64,000 nt of DNA, from positions 90,175 to 154,174 of the forward strand of contig BATO01000006.1 in assembly GCA_000474255.1 (NCBI GenBank). The letters run 5' to 3'. The notes beneath the pieces were generated by a model, which was not told the origin of the DNA, made no database searches, and worked only from the letters and a program-made list of their open reading frames with translations. Shown one piece after another: positions 31,307-45,005 of this stretch. The stretch is from Aquipseudomonas alcaligenes MRY13-0052 (lineage in GTDB: Bacteria; Pseudomonadota; Gammaproteobacteria; Pseudomonadales; Pseudomonadaceae). Both the position numbers and the translations under genes were made by a program. The number at the start of each line of letters is the position of its first letter. Position 1 is the stretch's first letter.

Positions 31307-32563
31307 ATGGGATACCAAAAGATCCAGGTGCCTGCTACCGGTGACAAAATCACCGTCAATGCCGATATGTCCCTGAACGTCCCGAACAACCCGATCATCC
31401 CCTTCATCGAAGGTGATGGTATCGGCGTCGACATCAGCCCAGTCATGATCAAGGTGGTTGATGCCGCCGTTGCCAAGGCCTACAACGGCACTCGCAAGAT
31501 CTCCTGGATGGAAGTCTACGCTGGCGAGAAGGCCACCCAGGTCTATGACCAGGACACCTGGCTGCCGAAAGAAACCCTGGAAGCGGTACGTGACTACGTC
31601 GTTTCCATCAAAGGCCCGCTGACCACTCCGGTCGGTGGTGGCATCCGCTCCCTGAACGTTGCCCTGCGCCAGGAGCTGGACCTGTATGTCTGCCAGCGTC
31701 CCGTTCGCTGGTTCGAAGGCGTGCCCAGCCCGGTCAAGAAGCCGGGTGACGTGGACATGATCATCTTCCGTGAGAACTCGGAAGACATCTACGCCGGCGT
31801 CGAGTGGAAAGCTGGCTCCCCCGAGGCCGAGAAGGTCATCAAGTTCCTCACCGAGGAAATGGGCGTCAAGAAAATCCGCTTCACCGAAAACTGCGGCATC
31901 GGCATCAAGCCGGTTTCCCTGGAAGGCACCAAGCGCCTCGTGCGCAAGGCCCTGCAGTACGCCGTGGACAACGATCGCAGCTCCGTGACCATCGTCCACA
32001 AAGGCAACATCATGAAGTTCACCGAAGGTGCCTTCAAGGAGTGGGGCTACGAAGTCGCACGTGATGAGTTCGGTGCCGAGCTGCTGGACGGCGGCCCGTG
32101 GATGCAGTTCAAGAACCCGAACACCGGCAAGAACATCGTGGTGAAAGACGCCATCGCCGACGCCATGCTGCAGCAGATTCTGCTGCGCCCGGCCGAGTAC
32201 GACGTCATCGCCACCCTGAACCTGAACGGTGACTACCTGTCTGACGCCCTGGCGGCCGAAGTGGGTGGTATCGGTATCGCTCCGGGTGCCAACCTGTCCG
32301 ACACCATCGCCATGTTCGAAGCGACTCACGGCACCGCGCCGAAGTACGCTGGCCAGGACAAGGTCAACCCGGGTTCGGTCATCCTCTCTGCTGAGATGAT
32401 GCTGCGCCACATGGGTTGGGTCGAAGCTGCTGACCTGATCATCAAGGGCACCAACGGTGCCATCGCTGCGAAGACCGTTACTTACGACTTCGAGCGTCTG
32501 ATGGACGGTGCCACGCTGCTTTCCTGCTCTGGCTTCGGCGACGCCACCATCGCTCACATGTGA
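31307..32563 (+). CDS. icd: NADP-dependent isocitrate dehydrogenase (homodimeric type)
   Basis: TCA-cycle enzyme converting isocitrate to 2-oxoglutarate. 418 residues of the E. coli Icd class. The substrate and phosphorylation loop [13 protein letters not shown] contains the Ser that AceK phosphorylates in E. coli to divert carbon to the glyoxylate shunt. NADP-site and metal elements are present ([35 protein letters not shown]). No monomeric idh gene lies beside it, unlike in P. aeruginosa. Likely single-gene transcript ending at the terminator immediately downstream. Confidence 0.98.
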   Translation: MGYQKIQVPATGDKITVNADMSLNVPNNPIIPFIEGDGIGVDISPVMIKVVDAAVAKAYNGTRKISWMEVYAGEKATQVYDQDTWLPKETLEAVRDYVVSIKGPLTTPVGGGIRSLNVALRQELDLYVCQRPVRWFEGVPSPVKKPGDVDMIIFRENSEDIYAGVEWKAGSPEAEKVIKFLTEEMGVKKIRFTENCGIGIKPVSLEGTKRLVRKALQYAVDNDRSSVTIVHKGNIMKFTEGAFKEWGYEVARDEFGAELLDGGPWMQFKNPNTGKNIVVKDAIADAMLQQILLRPAEYDVIATLNLNGDYLSDALAAEVGGIGIAPGANLSDTIAMFEATHGTAPKYAGQDKVNPGSVILSAEMMLRHMGWVEAADLIIKGTNGAIAAKTVTYDFERLMDGATLLSCSGFGDATIAHM

Positions 32564-32580
32564 GATTGATGGCGTGACAA

Positions 32581-32610
32581 AAAGGCCGGTCATCATGACC
32601 GGCCTTTTTT
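32581..32610. terminator. terminator between icd and cspD
   Basis: AAAGGCCGGTCAT-C-ATGACCGGCCTTTTTT, a long symmetrical stem between convergent genes; strongest for icd, usable by cspD on the other strand only weakly (AAA run). Confidence 0.9.
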
Positions 32611-32629
32611 ATGCCCTAAGGAATTGGGC

Positions 32630-32896
32630 TCAAGCCTCGACCGTGCTGCCCTCGGGGAGGCTGGCAGTGGCGGCAGGTGCTTCGGAATTTGCCGTGACCG
32701 TACTGATGTTCACGGCGTGCAGGCCTTTGGGGCCCTGGATGATATCGAAGCTTACCGGTTGGCCAGCTTTCAAGGTTTTATAGCCATCCATCTGAATGGC
32801 CGAATAATGGGCGAACAGGTCCTCATCTCGGCCGTCAGCGAGGATAAATCCATAGCCCTTGGCGTTGTTGAACCACTTGACCTTACCGCTAACCAT
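32630..32896 (-). CDS. cspD: cold-shock-like protein CspD
   Basis: 88 residues: an OB-fold cold-shock domain (GKVKWFNNAKGYGFI with RNP1, DLFAHYSAI with RNP2) plus a short Ala/Thr/Glu-rich tail. CspD-type proteins bind single-stranded DNA and inhibit replication in stationary E. coli. ATG 32896 chosen because MVSGKVKWF matches the family start. Divergent from clpS, the arrangement seen in E. coli and pseudomonads. Confidence 0.92.
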   Translation of the reverse strand: MVSGKVKWFNNAKGYGFILADGRDEDLFAHYSAIQMDGYKTLKAGQPVSFDIIQGPKGLHAVNISTVTANSEAPAATASLPEGSTVEA

Positions 32897-32990
32897 GCTG
32901 ATATCCCTCTGCAAAGGACTCCATCACTGGAGTATCATCCACTTCGACCCCGCGCCCGCTTCGACCATATGGACGAGGGTGCGGAACCCC

Positions 32991-33048
32991 TGATACCCGT
33001 AGGTGGGTATCCATTGTTTGTAACACCGTTTTGCCTTTAGTCAAGGCA
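32991..33048. repeat. two inverted repeats in the cspD-clpS intergenic region
   Basis: GATACCC-GTAGGT-GGGTATC (32991-33010) and TTGCCTT-TAGTC-AAGGCAA (33030-33048). Both have perfect seven-base arms and lie between the divergent cspD and clpS starts, so they may be operators; neither has a T-run that would make it a terminator. Confidence 0.45.
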
Positions 33049-33124
33049 ATGCAGCGGCCAGCTGAGAAGCGGGTCAAAGTCCATGGGGCGTCCCATTTCG
33101 TCTACCAAGAAGCTTTATTCCAGC

Positions 33125-33487
33125 ATGCATGCAAGCAGCCAGATTCGACTAACATTCAATCAGGATCGCCCTGAGCATCATGGGGACGACGACTCCGGTC
33201 TGTTGGTCCAGGAAGCCAAGCCGATCCTGCAGGCGCCACCCATGTATAAGGTGGTCATGTTTAACGATGACTACACACCGATGGATTTCGTGGTGGAAGT
33301 TCTAGAGGTGTTCTTCAGTCACAACCGCGAGGCAGCGACCAAGGTCATGCTGACCGTCCATACCGAAGGGCGGGCGGTCTGTGGAGTGTTTACACGCGAT
33401 ATTGCTGAAACCAAGGCGATGCAGGTGAATCAATACGCGAGAGAGAGTCAGCATCCGCTACTCTGTGAGATCGAGAAGGACGGTTAA
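33125..33487 (+). CDS. clpS: ATP-dependent Clp protease adaptor ClpS
   Basis: Adaptor that recognises N-degron residues (Leu, Phe, Trp, Tyr) and delivers substrates to ClpAP. 120 residues from ATG 33125 ([16 protein letters not shown]). Core motifs are [27 protein letters not shown], with the N-degron pocket residues, and a [14 protein letters not shown] helix. The upstream start 33083 gives an unrelated 14-residue extension. Followed by clpA after 29 bases. Confidence 0.95.
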   Translation: MHASSQIRLTFNQDRPEHHGDDDSGLLVQEAKPILQAPPMYKVVMFNDDYTPMDFVVEVLEVFFSHNREAATKVMLTVHTEGRAVCGVFTRDIAETKAMQVNQYARESQHPLLCEIEKDG

Positions 33488-33516
33488 CGCCGACCGCTTG
33501 GGTATGAGGTGAAGCT

Positions 33517-35787
33517 ATGTTGAACCGTGAGCTCGAAGTCACCCTCAATCTTGCCTTCAAGGAGGCTCGTGCCAAGCGTCATGAATTCATGACGGTCGAG
33601 CATTTGTTGCTGGCCCTTCTGGACAATGAGGCAGCCTCCGCAGTGCTGAAGGCCTGCGGGGCGAATCTGGACAAGCTGCGGCATGATCTACAGGAATTCA
33701 TCGACTCCACCACGCCGCTGATCCCTCAGCATGACGAGGACCGCGAAACCCAGCCCACGCTCGGGTTCCAGCGCGTATTGCAGCGCGCCGTGTTCCACGT
33801 GCAGAGCTCCGGCAAGCGTGAAGTCACGGGCGCCAACGTGTTGGTTGCCATCTTCAGCGAGCAGGAAAGCCAGGCGGTGTTCCTGCTCAAGCAGCAGAGC
33901 GTCGCCCGTATCGATGTCGTCAACTACATCGCCCACGGCATCTCCAAGGTGCCCGGCCATGGCGAGCAGCATGATAGCGAGCAGGAAATGCAGGATGACG
34001 AAGGTGGGGAGTCTTCTTCCGCTGGGCATCCGCTGGATGCCTATGCAAGCAATCTGAATGAACTGGCGCGCCAGGGGCGGATCGACCCGCTCGTCGGTCG
34101 CGAGACCGAGGTGGAGCGTGTCGCGCAGATCCTGGCGCGACGCCGCAAGAACAACCCGCTGCTGGTGGGTGAGGCGGGGGTCGGCAAGACGGCGATCGCC
34201 GAAGGCCTGGCCAAGCGCATCGTCGACAACCAGGTTCCCGAGTTGCTGGCTGATAGCGTCGTCTACTCCCTCGACCTGGGGGCCCTGCTGGCGGGCACCA
34301 AGTACCGCGGTGACTTCGAGAAGCGCTTCAAGGCGCTGCTCAACGAGCTGCGCAAGCGCCCCCATGCGATCCTCTTCATCGATGAGATCCACACCATCAT
34401 CGGTGCGGGTGCGGCATCGGGCGGGGTAATGGATGCGTCCAATCTGCTCAAGCCGCTGCTGTCCTCTGGGGAGATCCGTTGCATCGGCTCGACCACCTTC
34501 CAGGAATTCCGCGGCATCTTCGAGAAGGATCGCGCCCTGGCGCGTCGCTTCCAGAAGGTCGATGTAAGCGAGCCGTCGGTCGAGGACACCGTGGGCATCC
34601 TCAGGGGGCTCAAGGGTCGCTTCGAGCAGCACCACCATATCGAGTACAGCGACGAGGCTCTGCGGGCTGCTGCTGAGCTCGCTGCGCGCTATATCAACGA
34701 TCGGCACATGCCGGACAAGGCCATCGACGTTATCGACGAGGCGGGGGCCTATCAGCGCCTGCAGCCGGAAGACAAGCGTGCTCCCCGTATCGATGTCGCG
34801 CAGGTCGAGGATATCGTCGCGAAGATCGCGCGGATTCCTCCAAAGCACGTCAACAGTTCCGATAAGGAATTGCTGCGTAACCTCGAGCGCGACCTGAAGC
34901 TGACCGTATTCGGCCAGGATGCCGCCATCGACTCGCTGTCGACGGCCATCAAGCTCTCCCGGGCTGGCCTCAAGTCACCGGACAAGCCGGTGGGTTCCTT
35001 CCTCTTCGCGGGCCCCACGGGTGTCGGCAAGACCGAAGTTGCCCGCCAATTGGCGAAAGCGATGGGTATCGAGCTGGTGCGCTTCGACATGTCCGAGTAC
35101 ATGGAGCGGCACACTGTGTCACGCCTGATCGGTGCGCCTCCCGGGTACGTAGGTTTCGACCAGGGTGGCTTGCTCACCGAAGCCATCACCAAGATGCCGC
35201 ACTGCGTGTTGCTGCTCGATGAAATCGAGAAGGCGCACCCCGAGGTCTTCAACCTGCTGCTGCAGGTGATGGACCACGGCACGCTGACTGACAACAACGG
35301 GCGCAAGGCGGACTTCCGTAACGTCATCGTGATCATGACCACCAACGCTGGTGCCGAGACCGCTGCGCGTGCCTCCATCGGCTTTACGCATCAGGACCAT
35401 TCGTCCGATGCCATGGAGGTCATCCGCAAGAGCTTTACGCCGGAGTTCCGCAACCGCCTGGATACCATCATCCAGTTCGGTCGCCTCAGTCACGAAACCA
35501 TCAAGAACGTGGTCGACAAGTTCCTCACCGAGTTGCAGGCGCAGCTCGAGGACAAGCGCGTTCAACTGGTGGTTAGCGACGAGGCGCGTGGCTGGCTCGG
35601 CGAGCGGGGTTATGACGTGCAGATGGGTGCCCGCCCGATGGCGCGCTTGATTCAGGACAAGATCAAGCGTCCGCTGGCGGAGGAGATCCTCTTTGGCGAG
35701 CTGGCCGAGCACGGCGGTGTCGTGCACATCGACGTCAAGGATGGTGAGCTCGAGTTCGATTTCGAGACCACTGCCGAAATGGCCTGA
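33517..35787 (+). CDS. clpA: ATP-dependent Clp protease ATP-binding subunit ClpA
   Basis: AAA+ unfoldase that feeds ClpP. 756 residues: N-domain (1-140, binds ClpS), an acidic linker (about 150-170), D1 with Walker A GEAGVGKT near residue 218 and Walker B ILFIDE near 285, and D2 with GPTGVGKT near 499 and VLLLDE near 564. The IGF tripeptide in [11 protein letters not shown] (about residue 620) is the ClpP-docking loop. Forms one transcription unit with clpS. Confidence 0.98.
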   Translation: MLNRELEVTLNLAFKEARAKRHEFMTVEHLLLALLDNEAASAVLKACGANLDKLRHDLQEFIDSTTPLIPQHDEDRETQPTLGFQRVLQRAVFHVQSSGKREVTGANVLVAIFSEQESQAVFLLKQQSVARIDVVNYIAHGISKVPGHGEQHDSEQEMQDDEGGESSSAGHPLDAYASNLNELARQGRIDPLVGRETEVERVAQILARRRKNNPLLVGEAGVGKTAIAEGLAKRIVDNQVPELLADSVVYSLDLGALLAGTKYRGDFEKRFKALLNELRKRPHAILFIDEIHTIIGAGAASGGVMDASNLLKPLLSSGEIRCIGSTTFQEFRGIFEKDRALARRFQKVDVSEPSVEDTVGILRGLKGRFEQHHHIEYSDEALRAAAELAARYINDRHMPDKAIDVIDEAGAYQRLQPEDKRAPRIDVAQVEDIVAKIARIPPKHVNSSDKELLRNLERDLKLTVFGQDAAIDSLSTAIKLSRAGLKSPDKPVGSFLFAGPTGVGKTEVARQLAKAMGIELVRFDMSEYMERHTVSRLIGAPPGYVGFDQGGLLTEAITKMPHCVLLLDEIEKAHPEVFNLLLQVMDHGTLTDNNGRKADFRNVIVIMTTNAGAETAARASIGFTHQDHSSDAMEVIRKSFTPEFRNRLDTIIQFGRLSHETIKNVVDKFLTELQAQLEDKRVQLVVSDEARGWLGERGYDVQMGARPMARLIQDKIKRPLAEEILFGELAEHGGVVHIDVKDGELEFDFETTAEMA

Positions 35788-35801
35788 CGATGGAGCAACG
35801 C

Positions 35802-35829
35802 AAAAAGCCCGGCTAGTGCCGGGCTTTTT
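35802..35829. terminator. bidirectional terminator between clpA and infA
   Basis: AAAAAGCCCGGC-TAGT-GCCGGGCTTTTT between convergent genes, with T-runs on both strands. Confidence 0.9.
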
Positions 35830-35841
35830 GTTGTGGATCTG

Positions 35842-36060
35842 TCAGCGGGCGCGGTAGGTGATGCGGCCTTTGCTCAGATCGTAGGGGGTCAGTTCAACGC
35901 GAACCTTGTCGCCGGTGAGGATGCGGATGTAATTCTTGCGCATTTTTCCAGAAATATGCGCGGTGACGACGTGCCCGTTTTCCAACTCCACGCGGAACAT
36001 GGTGTTAGGCAGGGTATCGATGACAGTGCCTTCCATTTCGAAGCTGTCTTCTTTCGACAT
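35842..36060 (-). CDS. infA: translation initiation factor IF-1
   Basis: 72-residue S1-like OB-fold protein that occupies the ribosomal A site during initiation. Full match to the family ([13 protein letters not shown]...[28 protein letters not shown]). ATG 36060. Clusters with the N-end-rule transferases as in many gammaproteobacteria. Confidence 0.98.
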   Translation of the reverse strand: MSKEDSFEMEGTVIDTLPNTMFRVELENGHVVTAHISGKMRKNYIRILTGDKVRVELTPYDLSKGRITYRAR

Positions 36061-36159
36061 GCAGTAAAGCCCTCGGTATCAATGATTGGCCGGGTGCAAA
36101 CGGCGCCTGGCAAAAACGGCGTGCATTGTGCCCGAAAATTGCACCGTAAGCCAAGAGTT

Positions 36160-36867
36160 TCAGGTGAGGGTGACCCAGCGCTGGTTGACGAAGAGCTCGA
36201 TGGGGCGGTACTGGGTCTTGTAGTTCATCTTCCGGCAGTTCTTGATCCAGTAGCCGAGATAGACCGCCTGGAGACCCAGGCGCAGTGTTTCGCCGATCTG
36301 CCAGAGAATGGCGAAGCGGCCAAGACTGCGGCGCTCCTCCGACGGGTCGTAGAAGGTGTAAACGGCGGAGAGGCCGTTGGGCAGGACGTCGGTGACCGCT
36401 ATGGCGACCAGGCGGCCGTCGAGGCGGAACTCGTAAAAACGCGAGAAGGGCAGGTCGCGAACCAGGAAGGTGGAGAACTGGTCGCGGCTCGGCGGGTACA
36501 TGTCGCCATCCGCGTGGCGCTCTTCGATATAGCGGACGTAGAGGGCGTAGTACTCCTCGTTGAAGGTCGGGCGTACGGCGCGGACTTCGATATCGGTGTT
36601 GCGCTTGAGGATGCGTCGCTGCTGGCGGCTGGGGGCGAAGGCTTCTGCGGGGATGCGTGCGGGGACGCAGGCGGTGCAGCGTTGGCAGTGGGGGCGGTAG
36701 AGGTGGTCGCCGCTGCGGCGAAAACCCATTTCCGAGAGTTCGGCGTAGACCTCCACATCCATCGGCTGACTGGGGTCGAGGAACAGTGTCGTGGCCTGTT
36801 CTTCGGGCAGGTAGCTGCAAGGATGCGGTTGAGTGGCATAGAACTTCAGGCGAGCCAGCTCGGTCAT
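36160..36867 (-). CDS. bpt: aspartate/glutamate leucyltransferase (arginyltransferase-like)
   Basis: Transfers Leu (Bpt activity) from tRNA to N-terminal Asp or Glu, making primary N-degrons for ClpS-ClpAP. 235 residues. N-terminal Cys motifs HPCSYLP and [11 protein letters not shown], and C-terminal [21 protein letters not shown], are diagnostic of the Ate1/Bpt family. Older annotations call it ate. Lies 53 bases from aat and next to clpS-clpA, its pathway partners. Confidence 0.93.
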   Translation of the reverse strand: MTELARLKFYATQPHPCSYLPEEQATTLFLDPSQPMDVEVYAELSEMGFRRSGDHLYRPHCQRCTACVPARIPAEAFAPSRQQRRILKRNTDIEVRAVRPTFNEEYYALYVRYIEERHADGDMYPPSRDQFSTFLVRDLPFSRFYEFRLDGRLVAIAVTDVLPNGLSAVYTFYDPSEERRSLGRFAILWQIGETLRLGLQAVYLGYWIKNCRKMNYKTQYRPIELFVNQRWVTLT

Positions 36868-36920
36868 GGTCTAATCTCGAAAAAGCCTTCTGCAAGTGTA
36901 AGCCAGGGTTGGCGACTCGC

Positions 36921-37604
36921 CTAGGCGACGACCCAGTCGGCGCTGTTGGGTTGGTCGAGGTAGAGCTGCAGGTAGCGCGAAAACTTCTCGCGACTGATGG
37001 GGCGGGCGCCGAAGCTGTGCAGGTGCTGGGTCGGCATCTGGCAGTCGATGAGTACGAAGCCCCAGCGGGACAGGTGCTGGGTCAGGGTGACGAAGCCCAC
37101 TTTGGACGCGTTGTCGGTGCGGCTGAACATCGACTCACCGAAGAACAGCTTGCCCATGGCGAGTCCGTACAGGCCACCTACCAGCTCGTCTTCCAGCCAG
37201 ACCTCGACCGAATGCGCGACGCCGCGGCGGTGCAGTTCCAGATAGGCGGACTGCATCGGCGTGGTAATCCAGGTGCCGTCCGCGTAGCTGCGTGGCCCGG
37301 CGCAGGCCTGGATGACGGCGGCGAAATCCTGGTCGAAGGTGATGCGGAAGCGCTGCTGGCGCATCAGCTTGGCCAGGCTGCGGGAGATATGGATTTCCTG
37401 GGGTGGCAGGACGGTGCGGGGGTCTGGTGACCACCAGAGTATCGGCTGGCCATCCTGGAACCAGGGGAAGCAGCCGTGGCGGTATGCCTGGACCAGGCGC
37501 TCTGGGGAGAGGTCGCCGCCCGCGGCCAGCAGGCCGTTCGGCTCGCGCAGGGCGCGCTCCAGGGGCGGGAAGATGAGGTTGTCGCGGCTCAGCCAGGTCA
37601 GCAT
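36921..37604 (-). CDS. aat: leucyl/phenylalanyl-tRNA-protein transferase
   Basis: Attaches Leu or Phe to N-terminal Lys or Arg. 227 residues; [46 protein letters not shown] and [17 protein letters not shown] are the conserved blocks around the aminoacyl-tRNA pocket. With bpt it covers both classes of secondary destabilising residues. Confidence 0.96.
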   Translation of the reverse strand: MLTWLSRDNLIFPPLERALREPNGLLAAGGDLSPERLVQAYRHGCFPWFQDGQPILWWSPDPRTVLPPQEIHISRSLAKLMRQQRFRITFDQDFAAVIQACAGPRSYADGTWITTPMQSAYLELHRRGVAHSVEVWLEDELVGGLYGLAMGKLFFGESMFSRTDNASKVGFVTLTQHLSRWGFVLIDCQMPTQHLHSFGARPISREKFSRYLQLYLDQPNSADWVVA

Positions 37605-37646
37605 GGAGGAGGGGAGGGCGGCGCGGATAGGCGCCGCCTCAGGGCC

Positions 37647-38606
<960 letters not shown>

Positions 38607-38819
38607 TCATAAGTCTTTGTCACAAAAGAGAATGCATGCTCAAATTGAGCGCTGCGCAAGATGTTGGCGGCTATGCTACACCGAAGCACGAATCAGCGGC
38701 AAAACGCTCCAGGCTCAATGGGCGCGCTGTCGCGCCGGGTGGTTAAGCCCGTACAATAGGCGGCATTTCCGCCAGTAACCGATTCTTGAGCGCGCCTCGG
38801 GGCGCAGGAAAAAAGGCGT

Positions 38820-41225
38820 TTGAAGAATTCCACGAGTACCGCCCAGACGCCCGTCTGGCGCCAGCAATTGCATTACCGCCTCAAGGAAGGTGCGCTGATC
38901 GCGCTGGGCGCGTTGTGCCTTTACCTGTGGATGGCGCTGCTCACCTACGATTCCTCCGACCCGGGCTGGACCCACACCAGCAACGTCGAGCAGGTGCAAA
39001 ACGCGGCGGGCCGCCTCGGCGCCTGGTTCGCCGACATCCTGTTCATGGCCCTGGGCTACTTCGCCTATATCTTCCCGTTGCTGCTGGCGATCAAGACGCT
39101 GCAGGTGTTCCGTCATCGCCACCAGGCTATCGACTGGAGCGGCTGGCTGTTCTCCTGGCGCCTGATCGGCCTGGTGTTCCTGGTGCTTTCCGGCGCTGCG
39201 CTGGCCGATATCCATTTCCAGGACAGCGTCGGCATGCCTGCTTCTGCTGGCGGTGCGCTGGGCGAGAGCCTCAGCCACCTGGCAGTCAATGCGCTGAACG
39301 TGCAGGGCAGCACGCTGATGTTCTTCGCGCTGTTCCTCTTCGGCCTGACGGTGTTCACCGACCTGTCCTGGTTCAAGGTGATGGACTTGACCGGCAAGAT
39401 CACCCTTGATCTCATCGAGCTGATCCAGAGCCTGATCAACCGTTGGTGGAGCGCGCGCTCCGAGCGCAAGCTGCTGGTTGCCAAGCTGCGCGAGGTCGAT
39501 GACCGCGTCAGCGAAGTCGCCGCCCCTGTGGTTCGCGACAGCCGCGAGCAAGCCAAGGTCAAGGAGCGCCTGATAGAGCGCGAAGAGGCCCTGGCCAAGC
39601 ACATGACCGAACGCGACAAGCGCCCGGCTCCCGTCATCACCCCGCCTGCGCCGGCCAAGGCGGCCGAGCCCAGCAAGCGGGTGCAGAAGGAGAAACAGGC
39701 CCCGCTGTTCGTCGACAGCGCTGTGGAAGGCACCCTGCCGCCCATCTCCATCCTCGATGCGGCGGAGAAGAAGCAGAAGAGCTACTCCCCGGAATCCCTG
39801 GAGGCCATGTCGCGCCTGCTGGAGATCAAGCTCAAGGAGTTCGGTGTCGAGGTGCTCGTCGAGTCCGTGCATCCGGGTCCGGTGATCACCCGTTTCGAGA
39901 TCCAGCCCGCCGCCGGGGTGAAGGTCAGCCGCATTTCCAACCTGGCCAAGGACCTTGCGCGCTCCCTCGCGGTGATCAGCGTGCGCGTTGTGGAAGTGAT
40001 TCCCGGCAAGACCACCGTGGGCATCGAAATCCCCAACGAGGATCGGCAGATCGTGCGCTTCTCCGAAGTGCTGTCCTCGACCGAATACGACGATGCCAAG
40101 TCCCCCGTGACCATGGCGTTGGGGCATGACATCGGCGGCCGCCCGGTGATCACCGACCTGGCCAGGATGCCCCACCTGCTGGTTGCCGGTACCACCGGTT
40201 CCGGTAAGTCCGTGGGTGTGAACGCCATGATCCTGTCGATCCTGTTCAAGTCCACGCCCGAGCAGGCGCGGCTGATCATGATCGACCCGAAGATGCTCGA
40301 ACTGTCGATCTACGAAGGCATTCCGCACCTGCTGTGCCCGGTCGTGACAGACATGAAGGAAGCCGCCAACGCGCTGCGTTGGAGCGTCGCCGAGATGGAG
40401 CGGCGCTACAAGCTGATGGCCGCCATGGGCGTGCGTAACCTGGCCGGCTTCAACCGCAAGGTCAAGGATGCGGAAGAGGCGGGCACCCCGCTCACCGATC
40501 CGCTCTACCGTCGCGAGAGCATGGAGGACGAAGCGCCTCTGCTGAAGACGCTGCCCACCATCGTGGTCATCGTCGACGAATTCGCCGACATGATGATGAT
40601 CGTCGGCAAGAAGGTGGAAGAGCTCATCGCCCGTATCGCGCAGAAGGCGCGTGCGGCGGGCATCCACCTGATCCTCGCGACCCAGCGCCCCTCGGTGGAC
40701 GTGATCACCGGCCTGATCAAGGCCAACATCCCTACCCGCATGGCGTTCCAGGTTTCCAGCAAGATCGACTCGCGCACCATTCTCGACCAGGGCGGTGCCG
40801 AACAGCTGCTCGGCCACGGTGACATGCTCTACCTACCGCCGGGTACCGGCCTGCCCATCCGCGTCCATGGCGCCTTCGTTTCCGACGATGAAGTGCACCG
40901 CGTCGTGGAAGCCTGGAAGCTGCGTGGCGCGCCTGACTACATCGAAGACATCCTTGCCGGCGCCGAAGAGGGTGGTGGCTCCAGCGGTGGTTTCGATGGT
41001 GGCGAAGGCGGCGAGGGCAGCGAGGAAGACCCGCTCTACGACGAGGCCGTGCGCTTTGTCACCGAGAGCCGCAGGGCCTCGATTTCCGCCGTGCAGCGCA
41101 AGCTCAAGATCGGCTACAACCGTGCTGCACGGATGATCGAAGCGATGGAAATGGCTGGCGTCGTCACGCCCATGAACACCAACGGCTCGCGTGACGTAAT
41201 CGCGCCGGGCCCGATTCGCGACTAA
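38820..41225 (+). CDS. ftsK: DNA translocase FtsK
   Basis: Septal DNA pump and divisome protein. 801 residues: four N-terminal membrane helices (about 25-185), a short charged linker (about 200-315, rich in Lys/Glu/Pro), and the RecA-like motor with Walker [10 protein letters not shown] near residue 456 and [13 protein letters not shown]. The C-terminal gamma winged helix ([11 protein letters not shown] to MEMAGVV) reads KOPS and contacts XerD. Start is a TTG at 38820 after AGGAAAAAAGG; the exact start is uncertain. The linker is much shorter than in E. coli. Confidence 0.95.
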   Translation: MKNSTSTAQTPVWRQQLHYRLKEGALIALGALCLYLWMALLTYDSSDPGWTHTSNVEQVQNAAGRLGAWFADILFMALGYFAYIFPLLLAIKTLQVFRHRHQAIDWSGWLFSWRLIGLVFLVLSGAALADIHFQDSVGMPASAGGALGESLSHLAVNALNVQGSTLMFFALFLFGLTVFTDLSWFKVMDLTGKITLDLIELIQSLINRWWSARSERKLLVAKLREVDDRVSEVAAPVVRDSREQAKVKERLIEREEALAKHMTERDKRPAPVITPPAPAKAAEPSKRVQKEKQAPLFVDSAVEGTLPPISILDAAEKKQKSYSPESLEAMSRLLEIKLKEFGVEVLVESVHPGPVITRFEIQPAAGVKVSRISNLAKDLARSLAVISVRVVEVIPGKTTVGIEIPNEDRQIVRFSEVLSSTEYDDAKSPVTMALGHDIGGRPVITDLARMPHLLVAGTTGSGKSVGVNAMILSILFKSTPEQARLIMIDPKMLELSIYEGIPHLLCPVVTDMKEAANALRWSVAEMERRYKLMAAMGVRNLAGFNRKVKDAEEAGTPLTDPLYRRESMEDEAPLLKTLPTIVVIVDEFADMMMIVGKKVEELIARIAQKARAAGIHLILATQRPSVDVITGLIKANIPTRMAFQVSSKIDSRTILDQGGAEQLLGHGDMLYLPPGTGLPIRVHGAFVSDDEVHRVVEAWKLRGAPDYIEDILAGAEEGGGSSGGFDGGEGGEGSEEDPLYDEAVRFVTESRRASISAVQRKLKIGYNRAARMIEAMEMAGVVTPMNTNGSRDVIAPGPIRD

Positions 41226-41253
41226 CCCCGAACGAATTCTGATGAGGACCCCC

Positions 41254-41880
41254 ATGCGACTGATCCGCATGCTGCTCGTTGCCGCGCTGAGTCTTGGCGC
41301 CCTGCAGGCCCAGGCCGATGACCAGGTAGCCATCGCCCGCCTGACTGAAATGCTCAACAAGGCACAGACCATTACCGGCCGCTTCTCCCAGCTGACCCTG
41401 GACGGCTCCGGCACCCAACTGCAGGAAACCTCCGGTGAGCTGGTGCTCAAGCGCCCCGGGCTGTTCCGCTGGCACACCGACGAGCCGATGGAGCAGCTGC
41501 TGGTATCCAACGGCCAGAAGGTCTGGCTGTATGACCCGGACCTGCAGCAGGTCACCATCCAGACCCTCGATCAGCGTCTGACCCATACGCCTGCGCTGCT
41601 GTTGTCGGGCGATGTGTCGAAGATCAGCGAGAACTTCGAGATCACCCACAAGGAAGGTGGCGATGTGGTCGACTTCATCCTCACGCCCAAGGCCAAGGAC
41701 ACCCTGTTCGACACCCTGCGCCTGTCCTTCCGCAACGGTGTGATCAACGACATGCAGCTGATCGACAGCGTCGGCCAGCGCACCAACATCCTCTTCCTCG
41801 GCGTGAAGATGAACCAGGCGATCGATGCCGCCCAGTTCGACTTCAAGGTTCCGGAAGGCGCCGACGTCATTCAGGAATAA
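41254..41880 (+). CDS. lolA: outer-membrane lipoprotein carrier protein LolA
   Basis: Periplasmic chaperone that ferries lipoproteins from LolCDE to LolB. 208 residues with a signal peptide ending ALQAQA. The [33 protein letters not shown] region and the [28 protein letters not shown] end match the family. ATG 41254 has GAGGA just upstream; an ATG at 41242 lies before that site. Confidence 0.96.
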   Translation: MRLIRMLLVAALSLGALQAQADDQVAIARLTEMLNKAQTITGRFSQLTLDGSGTQLQETSGELVLKRPGLFRWHTDEPMEQLLVSNGQKVWLYDPDLQQVTIQTLDQRLTHTPALLLSGDVSKISENFEITHKEGGDVVDFILTPKAKDTLFDTLRLSFRNGVINDMQLIDSVGQRTNILFLGVKMNQAIDAAQFDFKVPEGADVIQE

Positions 41881-41898
41881 GAGGCTTTCCGCGCAGCC

Positions 41899-43217
41899 AT
41901 GGATCTGTTCCGTTCCGAGCCCATCGCCCAGCCCCTGGCCGCACGCCTGCGCGCCAGCAGTCTGGATGAGTACGTTGGCCAGGAGCACCTGCTGGCGCCG
42001 GGCAAGCCCCTGCGTGAGGCACTGGAGCAGGGGGCGCTGCACTCGATGATCTTCTGGGGGCCGCCGGGTGTGGGCAAGACCACCCTGGCCAAGCTTCTGG
42101 CCCAGGTCAGTGACGCCCATTTCGAGACGATTTCGGCGGTGCTGTCCGGCGTCAAGGAAATCCGCCAGTCGGTGGAGATGGCCAAGCAGCAGGCGGCCCA
42201 GTACGGTCGTCGCACCATCCTCTTCGTCGACGAAGTGCACCGTTTCAACAAGTCCCAGCAGGACGCCTTCCTCCCTTACGTCGAGGACGGCACGCTGATC
42301 TTCATCGGCGCCACCACCGAAAATCCCTCGTTTGAACTGAACAACGCGCTGCTGTCCCGGGCCCGTGTCTATGTGCTCAAGAGCCTGGACGAGGCCGCGT
42401 TGCGACGGCTTGTCGACCGTGCGTTGAACGAGGAGAAGGGGCTCGGCAAGCGCAAGCTGCGCCTGCCGGACGAGAGCTTCGCCATTCTGCTCGCCGCTGC
42501 CGATGGTGATGGCCGACGCCTGCTCAACTTGCTGGAGAATGCGGCCGACCTCGCCGAGGACGACAGCGATATCGAGCCCGAGCTGCTACAGAACCTCTTG
42601 GGTGACAGCCGCCGTCGTTTCGACAAGGGTGGCGAGGCCTTCTACGACCAGATTTCCGCCTTGCACAAGTCCGTGCGCGGCTCCAGTCCCGATGGCGCGC
42701 TTTATTGGTATGCGCGGATGATCGACGGCGGCTGTGATCCGCTCTACATCGCCCGGCGCGTGGTGCGCATGGCCAGCGAGGACATCGGCAACGCCGATCC
42801 GCGCGCTCTGAGCCTGTGCCTGGCTGCCTGGGATGTGCAGGAGCGCCTCGGCAGCCCGGAGGGCGAGCTGGCGGTGGCCCAGGCCATCGTCTACCTGGCC
42901 TGCGCACCGAAGAGCAATGCCGTCTATACCGCCTTCAAGACCGCCATGCGCGATGTCGCTGAAAACGGCTCCCATGAGGTTCCGCTGCACCTGCGTAACG
43001 CCCCGACCAAGCTGATGAAGCAGCTCGGTTATGGCGATGAGTACCGCTACGCCCATGACGAGCCGGATGCCTATGCGGCGGGTGAGGACTACTTCCCCGA
43101 AAACCTCGAGCCGCGCCAGTACTACCAGCCCGTGCCGCGTGGCCTGGAGCTGAAGATCCGCGACAAGCTGGAGCACCTGGCCGGGCTCGATGCCCGCAGC
43201 CCGAGGAAGAGGCGCCC

Positions 43218-43221
<4 letters not shown>
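41899..43221 (+). CDS. rarA: replication-associated recombination protein A
   Basis: AAA+ ATPase related to the clamp loader, acting at stalled forks. 440 residues; Walker [14 protein letters not shown], Walker [19 protein letters not shown], sensor [11 protein letters not shown], and the C-terminal tetramerisation domain. Located between lolA (18 bases) and crcB (4-base overlap), as in many gammaproteobacteria. Confidence 0.95.
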
Positions 43222-44889
<1,668 letters not shown>

Positions 44890-44898
44890 TCCTCATCG

Positions 44899-44916
44899 CT
44901 CCCGCTTCGGCGGGAG
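44899..44916. terminator. candidate hairpin between serS and cysG
   Basis: CTCCCGC-TTCG-GCGGGAG, a stable tetraloop hairpin about 10 bases after the serS stop. There is no good T-run after it, so it may attenuate or stabilise rather than fully terminate. Confidence 0.4.
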
Positions 44917-45005
44917 TGGCTTGAGTGCTCCCAGGCGCCCGCGTTCCGGTTCTCCCCGGATGCGGGCGTCGTTTTCCACGGCAACCACTGCAGCAAGGCT
45001 TCCCC

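Noticed and set aside
43150..43217. Fluoride riboswitch before crcB
   Set aside because: crcB overlaps rarA by four bases and the preceding sequence is rarA coding DNA.
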